DNA of 64,000 nucleotides from Erpobdella octoculata (GCA_963978895.1 OZ022246.1:14305909-14369908), one strand, 5' to 3'. Shown: positions 46,165-57,825, counted from the stretch's first letter. Notes: generated from the sequence alone by a model not told the origin. Numbers and translations are program-made.

Positions 46165-47285
46165 GACTCATAAATAAAAGCTATCTGGACACAAATCTGC
46201 CACGGCGTTATCTACCACATGGGGCGATTGTATCGAGTTACGCTTGGCTGTTTGAGAGAGCTACATGTTATAAAAACTTTGACAACTTTTATTAGTTTAC
46301 ACTTGAACAACTGAAACACATAAATAAAACATTTATTATTTGACAATTAACACTCAAATAGTTTATTTTAAAACACAAAATAATCTAAGCTAAAATGTTG
46401 TCAAGTGCAATTTATTAGTTTATCTATTTTTCTTCTTTAGCTCTATTATTCTTGTTTGCTTCTCTTATTTCCTCCACTTATATTTTGATTAAAATGTGGA
46501 AAGGCTTGCAAACGATGTGACTTTGTTGGTAAATCAATGCTCCCATACCATGTTTTTTACCCATGATATAATATTAAACGAGCTTCACCGGCTAACAAAT
46601 GTCCATCCATGAAAAGTTTTTAAACTATAAAATTTGCTGTGTTGTATTGCTCTTTGGAAACTGAAATTGACATTGTATCTTCTTTAAAGGTAATGTTGTC
46701 ATAAAACAAAAATTTAGAGAACTTAAGGACACAGCTCGAATCTTTCTATCGCTCTCCAGCACCTGGTGCATCGAAGTATAATAGTTGTTTCTGAAATTTG
46801 ATAAAACTATCCAAAACGAGACTATAAATTATCAGTCTGAAGCTGACCAAGCCAATAATTAATTAGTCTTGTAAACTTCATTTAAGATGATCTTGATGGA
46901 ACAGAAAACGAAAGGTCATTCTAAGTTCTTGGCTGATGAAGCTAAAATTTCTGTCGTCAAGTGCTGAGCGTTACAAAACCAGCACAAACAGTTGTTGTCG
47001 ATGATGATCTGAGTCTCTGGCAGTCATGAAGAAAACTGATAGGTAAATGATAAAAGAACGTGTGTGTCGAATAGCTAGAAAAATCGAGTCTGAACTTTTT
47101 TTGCATCTTGCTTTACAATTTTTGGCCCGATGATCTCGATGGAACAGAAAACGAAAGGTCATTCTAAGCTCTGGGCCAGATGATGCTAAAATTTTTGTCG
47201 TCAAGTACTGAGCGTCACAAAACCAGCACAAACAGTTGTTCTTGTCGATGATGATCTGAGTCTAAATTTCATACGAGTTTGATCG
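46165..47285. repeat. Non-coding DNA with a ~130-bp direct repeat
   Basis: The block gatgatcttgatggaacaga at 46886-47016 recurs at 47129-47263 with few changes, ~115 bp apart. No coding similarity was seen in the rest of this stretch. Confidence 0.7.
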
Positions 47286-47480
47286 GATGGATTGAAAGCA
47301 AGCAATCAATCAATCAATCAACTAAATTTCTATAGCGCTATTTCCTTGGCGTTCAATAGCGCTCGGACACGAACTTATTAAACAGATAGGTTTTAAGCCC
47401 CGACGGAAAACAGTGAGAGAAATAGATTTAGTAATAGAAGTAGGAAGAGAGTTCCAGAAAAGGGGACCAGAGTAGAAAAA
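47286..47480. repeat. Possible SINE/MITE, (AATC)n with 'tatagcgct' core
   Basis: A caatcaatcaatcaatca run precedes tttctatagcgctatttcct and a block with 'gagagttccagaaaaggggac', a pattern seen in several marine-invertebrate short interspersed repeats. The family is not identified. Confidence 0.4.
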
Positions 47481-48469
47481 GAGTGTTCAGGAAAAGAATG
47501 CTTAACAGAAAAAAAGTGGAGAAGAGCAATTTTAAATTTTAAACATTAGTAAGCAAATTTTAAAAATCACCCTATATCTAAGAGGAAGCAAGAGAAGAAG
47601 AAAAAGATATGGAGAGATATGAGAAAAGTAAGAGGCGCGAGAAACTAAGCACTAAAAGATAGAAAAATATTAGCTGTAGATTATAAGTAATATAATTCAA
47701 AAAGTAGGATAAATACTGTTTTTATCAACTAATCTAAATAATTGTTCATGGGTTAGCTAGAAAAGATATTTTTTCTATTTGGTGGAAAAATCTTGAGGGG
47801 GGGCATTGCCCCCCTCAGTCCCCCCCAATCCACGCCTCTGCCTGTGTTATCGGTAAATTAGAATTGTATATTTTTTTATGTCGGATATCGCGTTAAATTA
47901 AAATAAAGCTCATATCAACTACTTTTAGCTATAAGAAATCGACGTTTCTGTTTCTTACAAACGGAGTTTTTTAGTCTCCGCTGTCGTACCAAAAATAGAT
48001 TAATACAAATAATGAATATTCATGGTACCAAAAAGACTCTAAATCTTTTTTCGGAGGCCATCTTGGCATCTCACTAAAAACCTGCTCATCTCCGATATAT
48101 TTATTATATATATATGGGCCGTAACTAGGAATTTTAAAGTGGGAGAGCCTTGGAATGTTTTTGTCTACATTAAGTTCTACATTCCAGCAATGCCCTCTCC
48201 ATGTTCCCCGAATTGACTTCCCTAATGTCAAGTAAGCTTAGTGGATATATATAACAATATTGAACATGGAGTCGGTTGTTGTCGCTGTCGAGTCTCTATT
48301 ACTTTTCTCGATAACATTTCGTTTTTAGTAAAAATATCTGGTAAAAATGTATATGACTGGACTTGTCTCAATACAAGCTAACTATTGGTACAAAATTTAT
48401 CTGATTTTGATACCTGGTTTTGTCAAATACTGTTGAATAGTTTAGTAAGTTTAGTTCTGTTGTCGATTG

Positions 48470-49340
48470 TTGCCACTCCTGTAAGTTGTACTACATACTG
48501 TAATGTCGCGTAAAAGGCAAGGGGAGGTTCTGGACTTGTTTCTTCACTGGGGTAGATCTAGGATTTTGGCGGTTACAGAGACCTGGCTGGATGACAATTC
48601 ATCTTTGAACGTGGAAATACCGGGCTTTATTTTCGTATTTAGACATAGAGTTATGAAAAAAGGTGGCGGAGTTGGTTTTTTTATTGACTCTGACTTAAAA
48701 TATTCTGTTCTTGATGTTAGTTCCTGGAGTATTGATATTACTTCATTTGAAATTCTCGGTATCTGTGGAGTGTCGAGGAATTGGAAGTTTTACTGTTGGA
48801 GTAATCTATCGCCCACCGGATACCAATATACGTGTTTTTAATGCAGAGCTGAGTAACATCTTGGATTACGTTGATAGAAAAAAGATGAAAATATTTCTAC
48901 TGGGCGACTTCAACATTGATTTTCTTGACAAAGAATGGAACTCACTTACAGCTGAGTTTTTTAATTTAGTAGCTTCCCACTGCCTTCTTCCAGTCTTTAC
49001 AACACCAACTAGAAAATGCCCTTCAACCGCCACCGCAATTGATAATATATTTAGTAATTATCCATTACAGAGGACTCTCGCCAGGATTGTGCTCGATGAT
49101 GTCTCGGACCACTTCCCTATTTTTTTCTCTGCCACATTATCGAGACCTGATTGCGTCGGAAAAAATCATGTCTCTTCTTTAAGAAGGAGTTTCGTTAATA
49201 AAGAAATTTTTGAGCAAACGCTGCATGGAGCCGATTGGTCTAGGGTAATAGAGGTGGCCGATTGTGGCAACACGTCATCCGCCTATTTAATGTTTATCAA
49301 TAGATACCTTGAGATATACAGATGAACCTTTTGGGCACCT
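48470..49340 (+). pseudogene. LINE endonuclease domain fragment
   Basis: Frames carry ILAVTETWLDD, KKGGGVGFFID, then after a frameshift near 48800 GVIYRPPD, FLLGDFNIDFLD and VSDHFPIFFS. These are the motifs of the apurinic-like endonuclease of CR1/L2/Jockey-group LINEs. Reverse transcriptase is absent and an AT-rich sequence follows at 49340-49500. Confidence 0.8.
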
Positions 49341-49499
49341 TATTCCTTTCTCAACTGATCGATTTTTTTTTTTAAATTTTGGTACTATATTTTTCTTGTC
49401 GTTTTGGTTATTTTCTTTTGTTTAAGTTTAATACTTATGTTGGTGCTCAATAAATGAATAAACAAAAAAAACAGAAATTTTTTTTCTTTTTTTCATAAT

Positions 49500-50150
49500 A
49501 GTTTATAGTCCTTTAGAACAGGTTCTTTTAGACTGAAATAGCTGTATGTAGGAAGTACTGTCGTGGGTCAAAATTTGATCCGTTTAACTTCCCTGCTCCT
49601 TTATCCAGGCTTGGGACTGGCTTGCAATTAGCAAAGCAGGATAGAAAATCAGATGTTTAAAAGTATATAGAGCCCTCAACTCGGCAAATCTTCTGCAACA
49701 GAAGTGGCTCGCTGTTTCAAAATATTCTGATAAAACTGGAGCTTGGTACGCATTTTGTGTACTCTTTGGTGTGTCCTTTGCGTGCTATGGTCAAAGAATG
49801 GGTAAACTTTAAACTTCTAACCTGTTTGCTGACGAATTTATCAGACCTTACTGGCTAGAATGGTGCACTGGATCTTCTTGATCAGTTTAGTGTTCACGTC
49901 ACAAATGCAGCTTTAGCACTAAAATTTATGCAACAAACTACAACACATGTAGATCTCTAAGTTAACTCACACAAAAAACATAGCAAGTGTTGCAGATAGA
50001 CAAGCTTTTGCATCAATTATTGAGACTTCTAAATTTGCCGCAATTCAGAATATTCCATTCGGATGACACAGAGATGATGGCCACGTCGTTCTTGTTTCCA
50101 TCCTCTATTTACAAAAGATATGAACATTCACCCTTTCATTTTCAAACGTT
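49500..50150. other. No gene seen
   Basis: Mixed-composition DNA. It holds the dispersed caggcttgggactggcttg motif near 49606 and nothing else I can name. Confidence 0.4.
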
Positions 50151-50154
50151 TGGG

Positions 50155-51573
50155 CAGGGCCGTAGCTAGCATACCAATTCTGGGGGGTGTAACAGCCACA
50201 TTTTACCGACAAAGTTTTTCGTACTTTTTTATTCAAATAACTTATTGATTTTATATATTGTATATTTAAAAAAACACGTATTAGTTCAAAAAATTGCAAT
50301 ATTAAAATAATAAAAAAATATTTAATTAATTCGGATGCGTCTTTGTTTTATTATGGACCACTTTTTCACCAATTCATCAAGATCGATGTTGTCCAGAAAG
50401 TCCTTCTCTGAAGCCAGCAATATCAAGGAGTCCAATCTATCATCCGTCATCGTGGAACGCAAATAAGTTTTTACAAATTTTAATTTGCTAAACGTTCTTT
50501 CATCACTAGACAGATACAGGAGCTGACGCCATTAACTTGAAAACTTTGAAAACCCCAGGAAATATTTGTCGTTTTTGCCAGGATCGTTTCAAACGATCAT
50601 TGTTTGCTGGAGTTTCTGATTCACTGAATGTATTCATAAAAATTTCAAGTTCGGCTTGGAATGAATAAACATCAGTGATTACTCTATTATTTGGCATCAT
50701 GAGACACAGTTTTTCAACATCTTTTATGTCAAATGTTTTTGTAGGCTGTTGAAGAATAGAAAATGGCTCAATGCTAACCCAGGATGCCAGTAAATTTTCA
50801 TTCATTTCGTGAATAAGCGTGTCCAACATACAATTGAGTTGCTGCGAGTAATATTGGTAGAAATTCATGTTACAGGCTGTCTCAGGTCTGTCATCAAAAC
50901 GAGCTGGAATCAGCTTTCGTCTATGGTGAATTTTGTAAATTTGTATTGCATCTATGTCAAAGTTACTACATATTTTAATTGCAGCATCAATTTCGCTATG
51001 CACACCTTTTTCATTAATTCTTATTTGTTCTAGAGATTTTATTGTAGAAGATACTATCATTTTTGCATCTAAGATGTTCAACTCGATTTTCTGAAGTTCA
51101 TCAGTGAGAATTTTTGTCTTTGCAATAACCCCTTTAATAAGCATCAGCATTATGATGAAATCAGGATTAACAACTTTTTTAAAAATTGCTGCAGCTTGAT
51201 CTTTGGTTTTTCTATCAAATACTTGAGAATTTTTTATTTCACAAAAGCATTCAATAATTGAGTCCATGCTAATCCAAAACGCTTGTATGGATTCGGAACG
51301 GGCTGACCATCTCGTTTTTGAAAGATTGCGTAGTTTCAAAGAATGTTCGACCTTCTGAAGTTTGGAATTAAGAAAACTGAATTTTTTGGTGCATGAAGTA
51401 AAGAATGTATAACACATTTCGAGAATATCAAAAACATTTGAAGCCATTCTATTTCTTTTAACCGCATGTTCAACAAACTTGTTTGTACGATGAGCCTGAC
51501 AAGGAATGTAAGATATAAACCGACCAAGTTTTTCCGAAATTTGTGCATGAACACCTTTTAGGTTGTTTGACAT
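50155..51573 (-). pseudogene. hAT transposase (ZMYM1/DUF4371-like), one frameshift
   Basis: A hAT-type left end CAGGGCCGTAGCTAG starts at 50155. The minus-strand frame from 51573 has IPCQAHRTNKFVEHAVK, LSKTRWSARSESI and, after a 1-base shift near 50515, SSDERTFSKLKFVKTYLRS and a stop at 50322. This covers the catalytic C-terminal half and dimerisation domain. The N-terminal zinc finger and early RNase H-fold part are missing, and no right end was found. It is the longest-surviving hAT transposase frame in the window. Confidence 0.8.
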
Positions 51574-51956
51574 AGAACTTAACTTTAAATCTTTTCACGC
51601 TTGGAGGTGGCATGCTGGGTCGAATTTCTAAATTGATTAAAATATCTGATTTAAACCAAGTCTTGATTTTGCAAAACTTCTTAGAAACATTTGATAAACA
51701 GCTTTTGAATGAGTAGTTTTATTTAAATCCTATTCATAATTGCATTTAAAAAACAAAGTATTTTTAATTATGCACACATTGCCAATAAAGTTAAGTAAAA
51801 TTGAGAAGTAGTTATTTTAGCGAAAATACCGAATAAGACATTGCTACTGAAAATATGACTGAAGCTTATGATCTTAAATGAATTGAATTAAAGATAAGAA
51901 AGCGTTTGAGAAATTAAATTTATTATAATAGATATAAAAGCCACATCTATATATAT

Positions 51957-53534
51957 AAAAGAACATGTCCTGACTGACTGACTGACTGACTGACTGACTG
52001 ACTGACTGATAATCAACGCCGAGCTCAAACGCCTCATCCTAGGAACGTGAAATTTGGAACTTATATTACCTTTATAGCGTAAACATACGCTAAGAAAGGA
52101 TTTTTGAAAATTTTACTCCTGAGGGAAAAAAACTGGAAAACAAACTTTTTTCTAAAACAATGTATATCTCGAAACCCAAAAATGAGGAGATTTTGAAATT
52201 TGGTATATAGATTCTTTTTGAAAAATAAAAAGATACGTGTTTCACCATTTTTTGAAAATTCGGTTTCCCGGACCTCAAATGTGGGTTGGAAAATTGAGTT
52301 ATTTGGTTTTTAAAGTATCTTCTACTCAAAAACTGTTAATGCTACAGGAATAAAAATTAGTATTTAGTTTTTACTCCAAAAATAATGAAATACGTGTTTT
52401 AGCATTTTTTGAAAATTTGGTTTCCAGGACTTCAAATGAGGGGTGGAAAATAGGGCTAATTGTCTTTTATAGTAACTGCTACTCAAAAACAGTAAATACC
52501 ACAGATGTAAAAATTATTATTTAGTTTCTTTTCTAAAAATAAAGATATACGTGTTTCACCATTTTTTACAAATTTGGTTTCCCGGACCTCAAATGTGGGT
52601 TGGAAAATTGGGTTATTTATTTGGTTTTTAAAGTAGCTTCTACTCAAAAACTGTTAATGCTACAAAAGTAAATATTAGTATTTAGTTTCTACTCTAAAAA
52701 TAATGATATACGGGTTTCACAATTTTTTGAAAATTTGGTTTCCAGGACTTCAATTGTGGGGTGGAAAATAGGGTTATTTGGTTTTTAAAGTAACTGCTAC
52801 TCAACAACTGTAATTGCCACAGATGTAAAAATTAATACTTAGTATTTACTAAAAAAAAAAGATATACGTGTTTCATCATTTTTTGGGTTATTTGGTTTTT
52901 AAAGTAGCTGCTACTCAAAAACTGTTAATGCTACAGAAGTAAAAATTAGTATTTAGTTTCTACTCCAAAAATAATGAAATACGTGTTTTAGCATTTTTTG
53001 AAAATTTGGTTTCCAGGACCTCAAATGTGGGGTGGAAATAAGGGTTATTTGATTTCAAAATTACTGCTACTCACAAACTGTAGGTGCTACAAATGTAAAA
53101 ATTAGTATTTTGAAATTTTGTGCCGGTTAAAAGTAGCTAAGTCCAGTTTATCATCGGCCGGGCAAAGCCGTTGTTTTAGAGTCTTCACACGGGCCAGGCC
53201 AAACCTTAAATCAAAGTGGGGCGGGCCGAGGTTTTTCACCAAGTATATAGATATTTTAGTGATTTTAGGGTCTTCAGTTTGGCCGGGCCAAACCTGAGGT
53301 CAAGGTGGGACGGGCCGAAGTTTTTCATCAAGTATATAGAACTTCTAGGCCTGTAAAAATGGGCCGGGCCTAATTCAGACGGGCTGTGCCGGGCCAGGAG
53401 TTTGGGTTTTTAAAACGGACTGGGCTAATTTGTCGACGGGCCGAGCCGAGACCTAAAAAAATGATCTCTACTATGGATGCACGGTTCAAACTCTCTAATT
53501 TCATGCGAGCGAAGCCGCTACGGGCACTGCTAGT
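51957..53534 (+). mobile_element. Helentron-like family A, copy 3
   Basis: Starts aaaagaacatgtcctgactg with extra ACTG repeats and ends ctgctagt at 53527-53534. The body has ~6 degenerate ~157-bp units and the GGGCC-rich block (53118-53430). Close to copy 1 (2434-3698) in sequence and layout. Confidence 0.65.
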
Positions 53535-53959
53535 TGTATATAAAATGAAATAGAAAGGAAAAAATAAAATATACAAAATAAGTTAAGGATTTAAAATAAA
53601 ATATATGGAGTGAAATAAAATAAATATAAAAATCTAACCAATATTTGATTAAAATTCCGATATAATTTGATCTCTGTCGACAAGAACTTCTAATAGCTAA
53701 TACACTAGGACACAAAGGATAAGGTTTTTCGCGGATTTTCTGACCTCATCGACCATATATACGAAACATACATGCATCACTTAGCTTCGAACTACCCGCT
53801 AACCTCCCAAGGCCTAGCTGTATCAGGACTTTCCCTATGTGCATGTGTGCTGGTGAGCGTTTTCGTTTCATAGTATAGCCCTGGACAACTCCATTTTGTT
53901 TAACCTGGTCAGCATTTTCCAATGTGTTCGTGTGCTGTTGTGCGCTCTTGTCCTGCTGC

Positions 53960-54115
53960 GTTACCGACAATATATTTCTATTTCAACTGAGAATCCTAAG
54001 TTTTACCGGCAATATATTTTTATCTCAACTGACAATATAAGTTTTACCAACAATATACTTCTATTTCAACTGTATAAGTTTTACCGACAATATAATTTTA
54101 CCGACAATGTGCTGA
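53960..54115. repeat. Minisatellite, ~45-bp unit
   Basis: Three to four degenerate copies of a unit with 'ttttaccgacaatatatttc' and 'tatttcaactga'. Confidence 0.75.
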
Positions 54116-54411
54116 CAAGTGGGGGGTGAACCACACCCCACACCCCCCGTCCCGACGGGCCTGCGTTTGGGGCGCAAACTGTTAAATAAACCCATATAAT
54201 TTAAAAATGAATCTTCTTAATGCTAAATCCTTCTTTCCAAAATAGCTGAACTGGTAGGGAAAGGGGGATAGTCGTAGGTAGCCCTACCAAATGACGCCCC
54301 AGGCCCTTTAATTATAGAACCTTTACGGCTCTGGGAGCTGTACTAACATTGTGTATTTTGCCTCAAACTTTCCCCCCTCAAAAGTTGGCTAGATCCGCCA
54401 GTGATTTGATC

Positions 54412-55319
54412 TGATTTTTGTTTTTTTGGTGTTGTCGGGTTGGGTTTTTTGTCGATGTGAACAGGGCTTAACATTCAAAATCTTGGCTGCCAAGATGTCA
54501 ATGTCATGCGTGAGAGCGTTTACAGTTTACATGTGCATTTCTTCTAATTTCAGGCGACATTGACATTTGGCGTCAGCGAATCTTTGTCTGTGTAAACGTG
54601 CCTTTAGACTACTAGTTCAGTTAAAATGACGTCATACATAGAGCAAAATACAATTTTGCTTTGCCAGAAAATAACACTGATATGTTAAAGGGGGAGAGGT
54701 GGATGGAAATTCAAAACGAGACGCGCCTGTTCTAACTTCCAATACAAGCGAATTGATTCGTAATTTCGTACTGTATTGTAGTTGTAGGAAAAATTTCTTC
54801 TATTTAATTCAATTATTTTTCAAATTTTGGTCTATTGATCTGCACAATCCGCGTACGCTAGTTTCAATTTTCTGAAATCCGCGTCCACAAAAAAGCTGCG
54901 AATTAGCGCCCTCAATCCGCACATCTCTGGCGTGCATAAAGAGACAAAGATGAAATATGAAAAACTTGTTAAACCATATATTAAATCTGGGTCACTGCCG
55001 ATCAATCTGGAAATTACTACCTACGAAAAACAAATCGTCTTTATAAACGCTTGTAACGTAACATTACGCCATTTTGATCTGAGAGCGATATTATAGTTGT
55101 GTACTGTAAGCCGGGATGAGAGACGGATTACGTTTTGGCTGATGGATGTTTTATGAGCGTTTTGTGGAAAACAGCTGACACAGTACTGTGTTGTTAGTTT
55201 TTTTTGGATAATCTTTTTTTTTTAGCGACACCTCTATTTTTCTGTGTGTAAAATAGGCTGGAAGTAGAAAAGGTAAAGGAGAATAGCGCCTTAAACAATT
55301 ATTTCCGGAGTTTTAATAA

Positions 55320-55320
<1 letters not shown>
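54412..55320. other. Right arm of the outer nest and flanking DNA; no gene
   Basis: Contains the right end of the 28271-54929 element and a TIR-like segment near 54590-54612. A ggtaaaggagaatagcgcc motif near 55270 resembles the ends of the 56642-57544 element. Nothing coding was recognised. Confidence 0.4.
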
Positions 55321-55346
<26 letters not shown>

Positions 55347-55352
<6 letters not shown>

Positions 55353-55505
55353 GAATGTACATATGTATGTATATAGATATGTTATTTATGCATTGCTACA
55401 CCATTCATCCGATCGTAATGAAATTTTCACACAATCTTGAGAGTCAAGGGGAATCAAATATAGAGAAAAATTTTTTGAAATCCGTCACAAAATGAACGGA
55501 GCGGG

Positions 55506-55558
<53 letters not shown>

Positions 55559-55577
55559 ATAAAATGAGCGGAGCGGG

Positions 55578-55625
<48 letters not shown>

Positions 55626-56278
55626 ATGTATGTATGTATGTATGTGTGTGTTTATGTATGTATGTATGTATGTATGTATGTATGTATGTATGTATGTATG
55701 TATGTATGTATGTATGTATGTGTTTTTTACAATATTTTGGCACTAAATGCTCATTCAAAGTATGTATGTATGTATGTATGTTTGTATGTATGTATGTATG
55801 TATGCATGTATGTATGTGCGTATGTATGTGTGTATGTATGTATGTGTATGTGCATGTATGTGTGTCTGTGTGTGTGTGTTTATGTATGTATGTATGTGTT
55901 TCTTACAATATTTCGGCACTAATTGCTCATTCAAAGTATGTATGTGTATGTATGTATGTATGTATGTATGTATGTATGTAGAATCGGATCTAGGGGGGTC
56001 AACTGAGAGCGAAAGAATGAGCAGGAAAGCGACAGGGAACGGATAACGACCGGGAGCGGGAGTGTGTATGTATGTATGTATGTATGAATGTATGTATGTA
56101 TGTATGTAGAATCGGATCTAGGGGGGGGGAACTGAGAGCAACAAAATGAGCGGGAAAGCGACAGGGAACGGATAACGACCGGGAGCGGTAGCGCAAGCGG
56201 GAAGGAAACGGGAGCGAAAAAGAAACGCATTAGGTAAACCTCTAAAAACCCCGGGCAATGCCGGGTGCCCCCGCTAGT
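55347..56278 (+). mobile_element. Helentron-like family B with (TA)n and (GTAT)n arrays
   Basis: After a (TA)n run comes the shared gcattgctacaccattcatc segment. Then follow two 'aaatgagcggagcgggaact' units each with its own (TA)n, two GTAT arrays, and twice a block gaatcggatctaggggggt...aactgagag. It ends with 'ccccgggcaatgccgggtgc' and GCTAGT at 56278. The internal microsatellites have expanded within the element. No protein is encoded. Confidence 0.65.
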
Positions 56279-56459
56279 ATTTTTATAAAATTTATATAAT
56301 TACAAATAAAAGTAAGTTACAATTAGATTTATCTAATTTTTAAAATTATATTCAAAAAAGCAGTTAACAACAGAAAACCGTCAGGTATTAGCTAAAAAAA
56401 CAAAAATTTTATTTATAAAATTATAAAATCATAAGCAAACAAAAAGCCAACTAAAGGTA

Positions 56460-56633
56460 AAGTGGAATGCAACAAAACTTACAAAATTCGGGCTGGTCCT
56501 TAGTTTTCAAATGAGCTGGGCTTAAGTCAAGGCGGGCTAAGCTGAGATTTATGTGCCTAGTATAGTTTCTATATTCTATAGGCAGGCCTATAAAAACAGG
56601 CCAGGCTGGGTCAAGCTCAAATTGGACTGGGCC
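56460..56633. repeat. GGGCC-type repeat block
   Basis: Short units such as 'gagctgggcttaagtcaagg' and 'acaggccaggctgggtcaag' resemble the GGGCC-rich block inside family A Helentron-like copies. A free-standing fragment. Confidence 0.5.
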
Positions 56634-56641
56634 CAAAAAAA

Positions 56642-57544
56642 GGTAAAGGTGGAGAATAGTGTCATAAATTATTTTTGGTGTTTTTAATTATTTTTCTATT
56701 ATAAAATTAATATAATTAGAAATATAAATAAATTATCAATTGACTGATCCAATTAATTTCTTAAAATTATAATTAAAAAAGAAGTTAACGCCAGAAAACC
56801 GTTAAGTAGTAGCAAAAAAAATAATCTCATAAACAAAAAACTAACTACTAAAGGTGAAGTGAAGTGAAATAAAATGTAAAAGAAATTATTTGTGTGAGTT
56901 CTTATAAAATATTTGTAAAGAAATAACTTAAGTGAATTTGAGTCTGTAGTATCAAACTAGGTAGCAACATCTTTGCTGAAACTCTGTGTTTCTTTAATTC
57001 AGGGTTTCTTAACCAGTGGGGTGCACCCCCAATGGGGGGTGCCGTTCTAATATAGGGGGATGCGAAAAAAATTTGAAAAAATAAAATTTGAAAATTTGGA
57101 GCAATTATTTTCTACAATTTAAATGTTTTAAAAATAATTTGGAAAATGTTCAACATTAAGAACCACTGTTTTAATTGAAACTATCCAGTTTTATCTTTCT
57201 CTGAAAAACTGCTCGGACTTAAATAAACTGTCATTTTTTATTTAAATAATGTTATTCTGACTGCGTGATTAATATTTTATCTTGTGATGGTTACATTTTT
57301 GAAAATAATTTTATTTTTGACTACGCTATAAACAATTTCTGTTTGACTGCGGTATTAATAGTTTTTGTTGTGGTTCTCTTGCACATTTCGTTAATATTTC
57401 AAAATATTTTTTTTAAAAATTAATAAACTGCTTGGATCATTAAATTAGAATTATTATTGTGATTATAATATAAATATATAATTATTTTAACGAAAAAAAA
57501 TTAAAAACCAAAAATAATTTATGACACTATTCTCCACCTTTACC
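56642..57544. mobile_element. Long-TIR DNA element
   Basis: Inverted ends of ~45 bp beginning GGTAAAGGTGGAGAATAGTG match almost perfectly. Flanks CAAAAAAA (56634-56641) and CAAAAATA (57545-57552) agree at 7 of 8 positions. The interior is AT-rich, without a transposase, and holds a younger hAT (57000-57168). Confidence 0.75.
57000..57168. mobile_element. 169-bp hAT MITE
   Basis: Ends CAGGGTTTCTTAACCAGTGG and (inverted) CAGTGGTTCTTAA resemble hAT termini. Flanks CTTTAATT (56992-56999) and TTTTAATT (57169-57176) match at 7 of 8. Non-coding. Confidence 0.75.
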
Positions 57545-57825
57545 CAAAAATAGTCATGTATAGTTACATTCGTGCCTTTCTTGTGACTCTGTTTCGCTTT
57601 CACCTTGTTTTCAGTTAAGTCAAATTTTTAAATTACTTATGCTAGTGATTCTTGGTGTTAACCCAGTATCCCCTACTCGAAATATAAATCAATTGAATAG
57701 AGTTAAGCATTAAGCCTAGAGTTATAATATTGTGAAAAGCATATTAAGGACTCGTTTTCCTAGGACTTGTGAAATGATGACTCGACCACCGAAGAAGAAA
57801 CAGTCTTTGTGAACTGTTATGTCAT

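Larger units (their letters stand above)
29488..47840. mobile_element. hAT-like element inside MITE-A (18.4 kb with insertions)
   Basis: Inverted ends CAGAGGCGTGGATT at 29488 and (complement) ending at 47840; flanks CCTGTGTT at 29480-29487 and 47841-47848 are exact. Removing it restores the MITE-A sequence. Its own DNA remains at the left edge (to 29573) and on the right up to 47840. It has since received the Gypsy element and further insertions. Confidence 0.88.
29215..48115. mobile_element. MITE-A copy split by 18-kb insertion
   Basis: The left half is 29215-29487 and the right half 47841-48115; together they match the intact MITE-A at 27502-28053. Flanks are GGGTCGTAAC (29205-29214) and GGGCCGTAAC (48116-48125), a 10-bp repeat with one difference. 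Confidence 0.85.
28742..54403. mobile_element. Second-layer hAT-like element (25.7 kb with insertions)
   Basis: Inverted ends CACTAGCGGATCTAG (28742) and CACTGGCGGATCTAG (to 54403) with exact 8-bp flanks ATTTGATC at 28734-28741 and 54404-54411. Both ends are followed inward by a C- or G-rich run ('cagttccccct' on the left, 'ctttcccccctc' on the right), common in hAT MITEs. Confidence 0.85.
28271..54929. mobile_element. Outermost hAT-like element of the nest (26.7 kb with insertions)
   Basis: Inverted ends CAGAGATGTGCGAAT (28271) and CAGAGATGTGCGGAT (to 54929). Flanks GTGTGCAT (28263-28270) and GCGTGCAT (54930-54937) match at 7 of 8 positions. Nearly all of the span is later insertions. The element's own DNA is recognisable only near the ends, where 'ccgcgtccgc' and 'aatccgcgtcca' motifs mirror each other. 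Confidence 0.75.

Noticed and set aside
46930..46960. ctgatgaagc as a third hammerhead core
   Set aside because: No GAAA core, no pairing stems I or III around it.
51890..51905. Right target duplication (gcgtttgag) for the hAT starting at 50155
   Set aside because: It resembles CGTTTGGG on the left but no inverted terminus precedes it.
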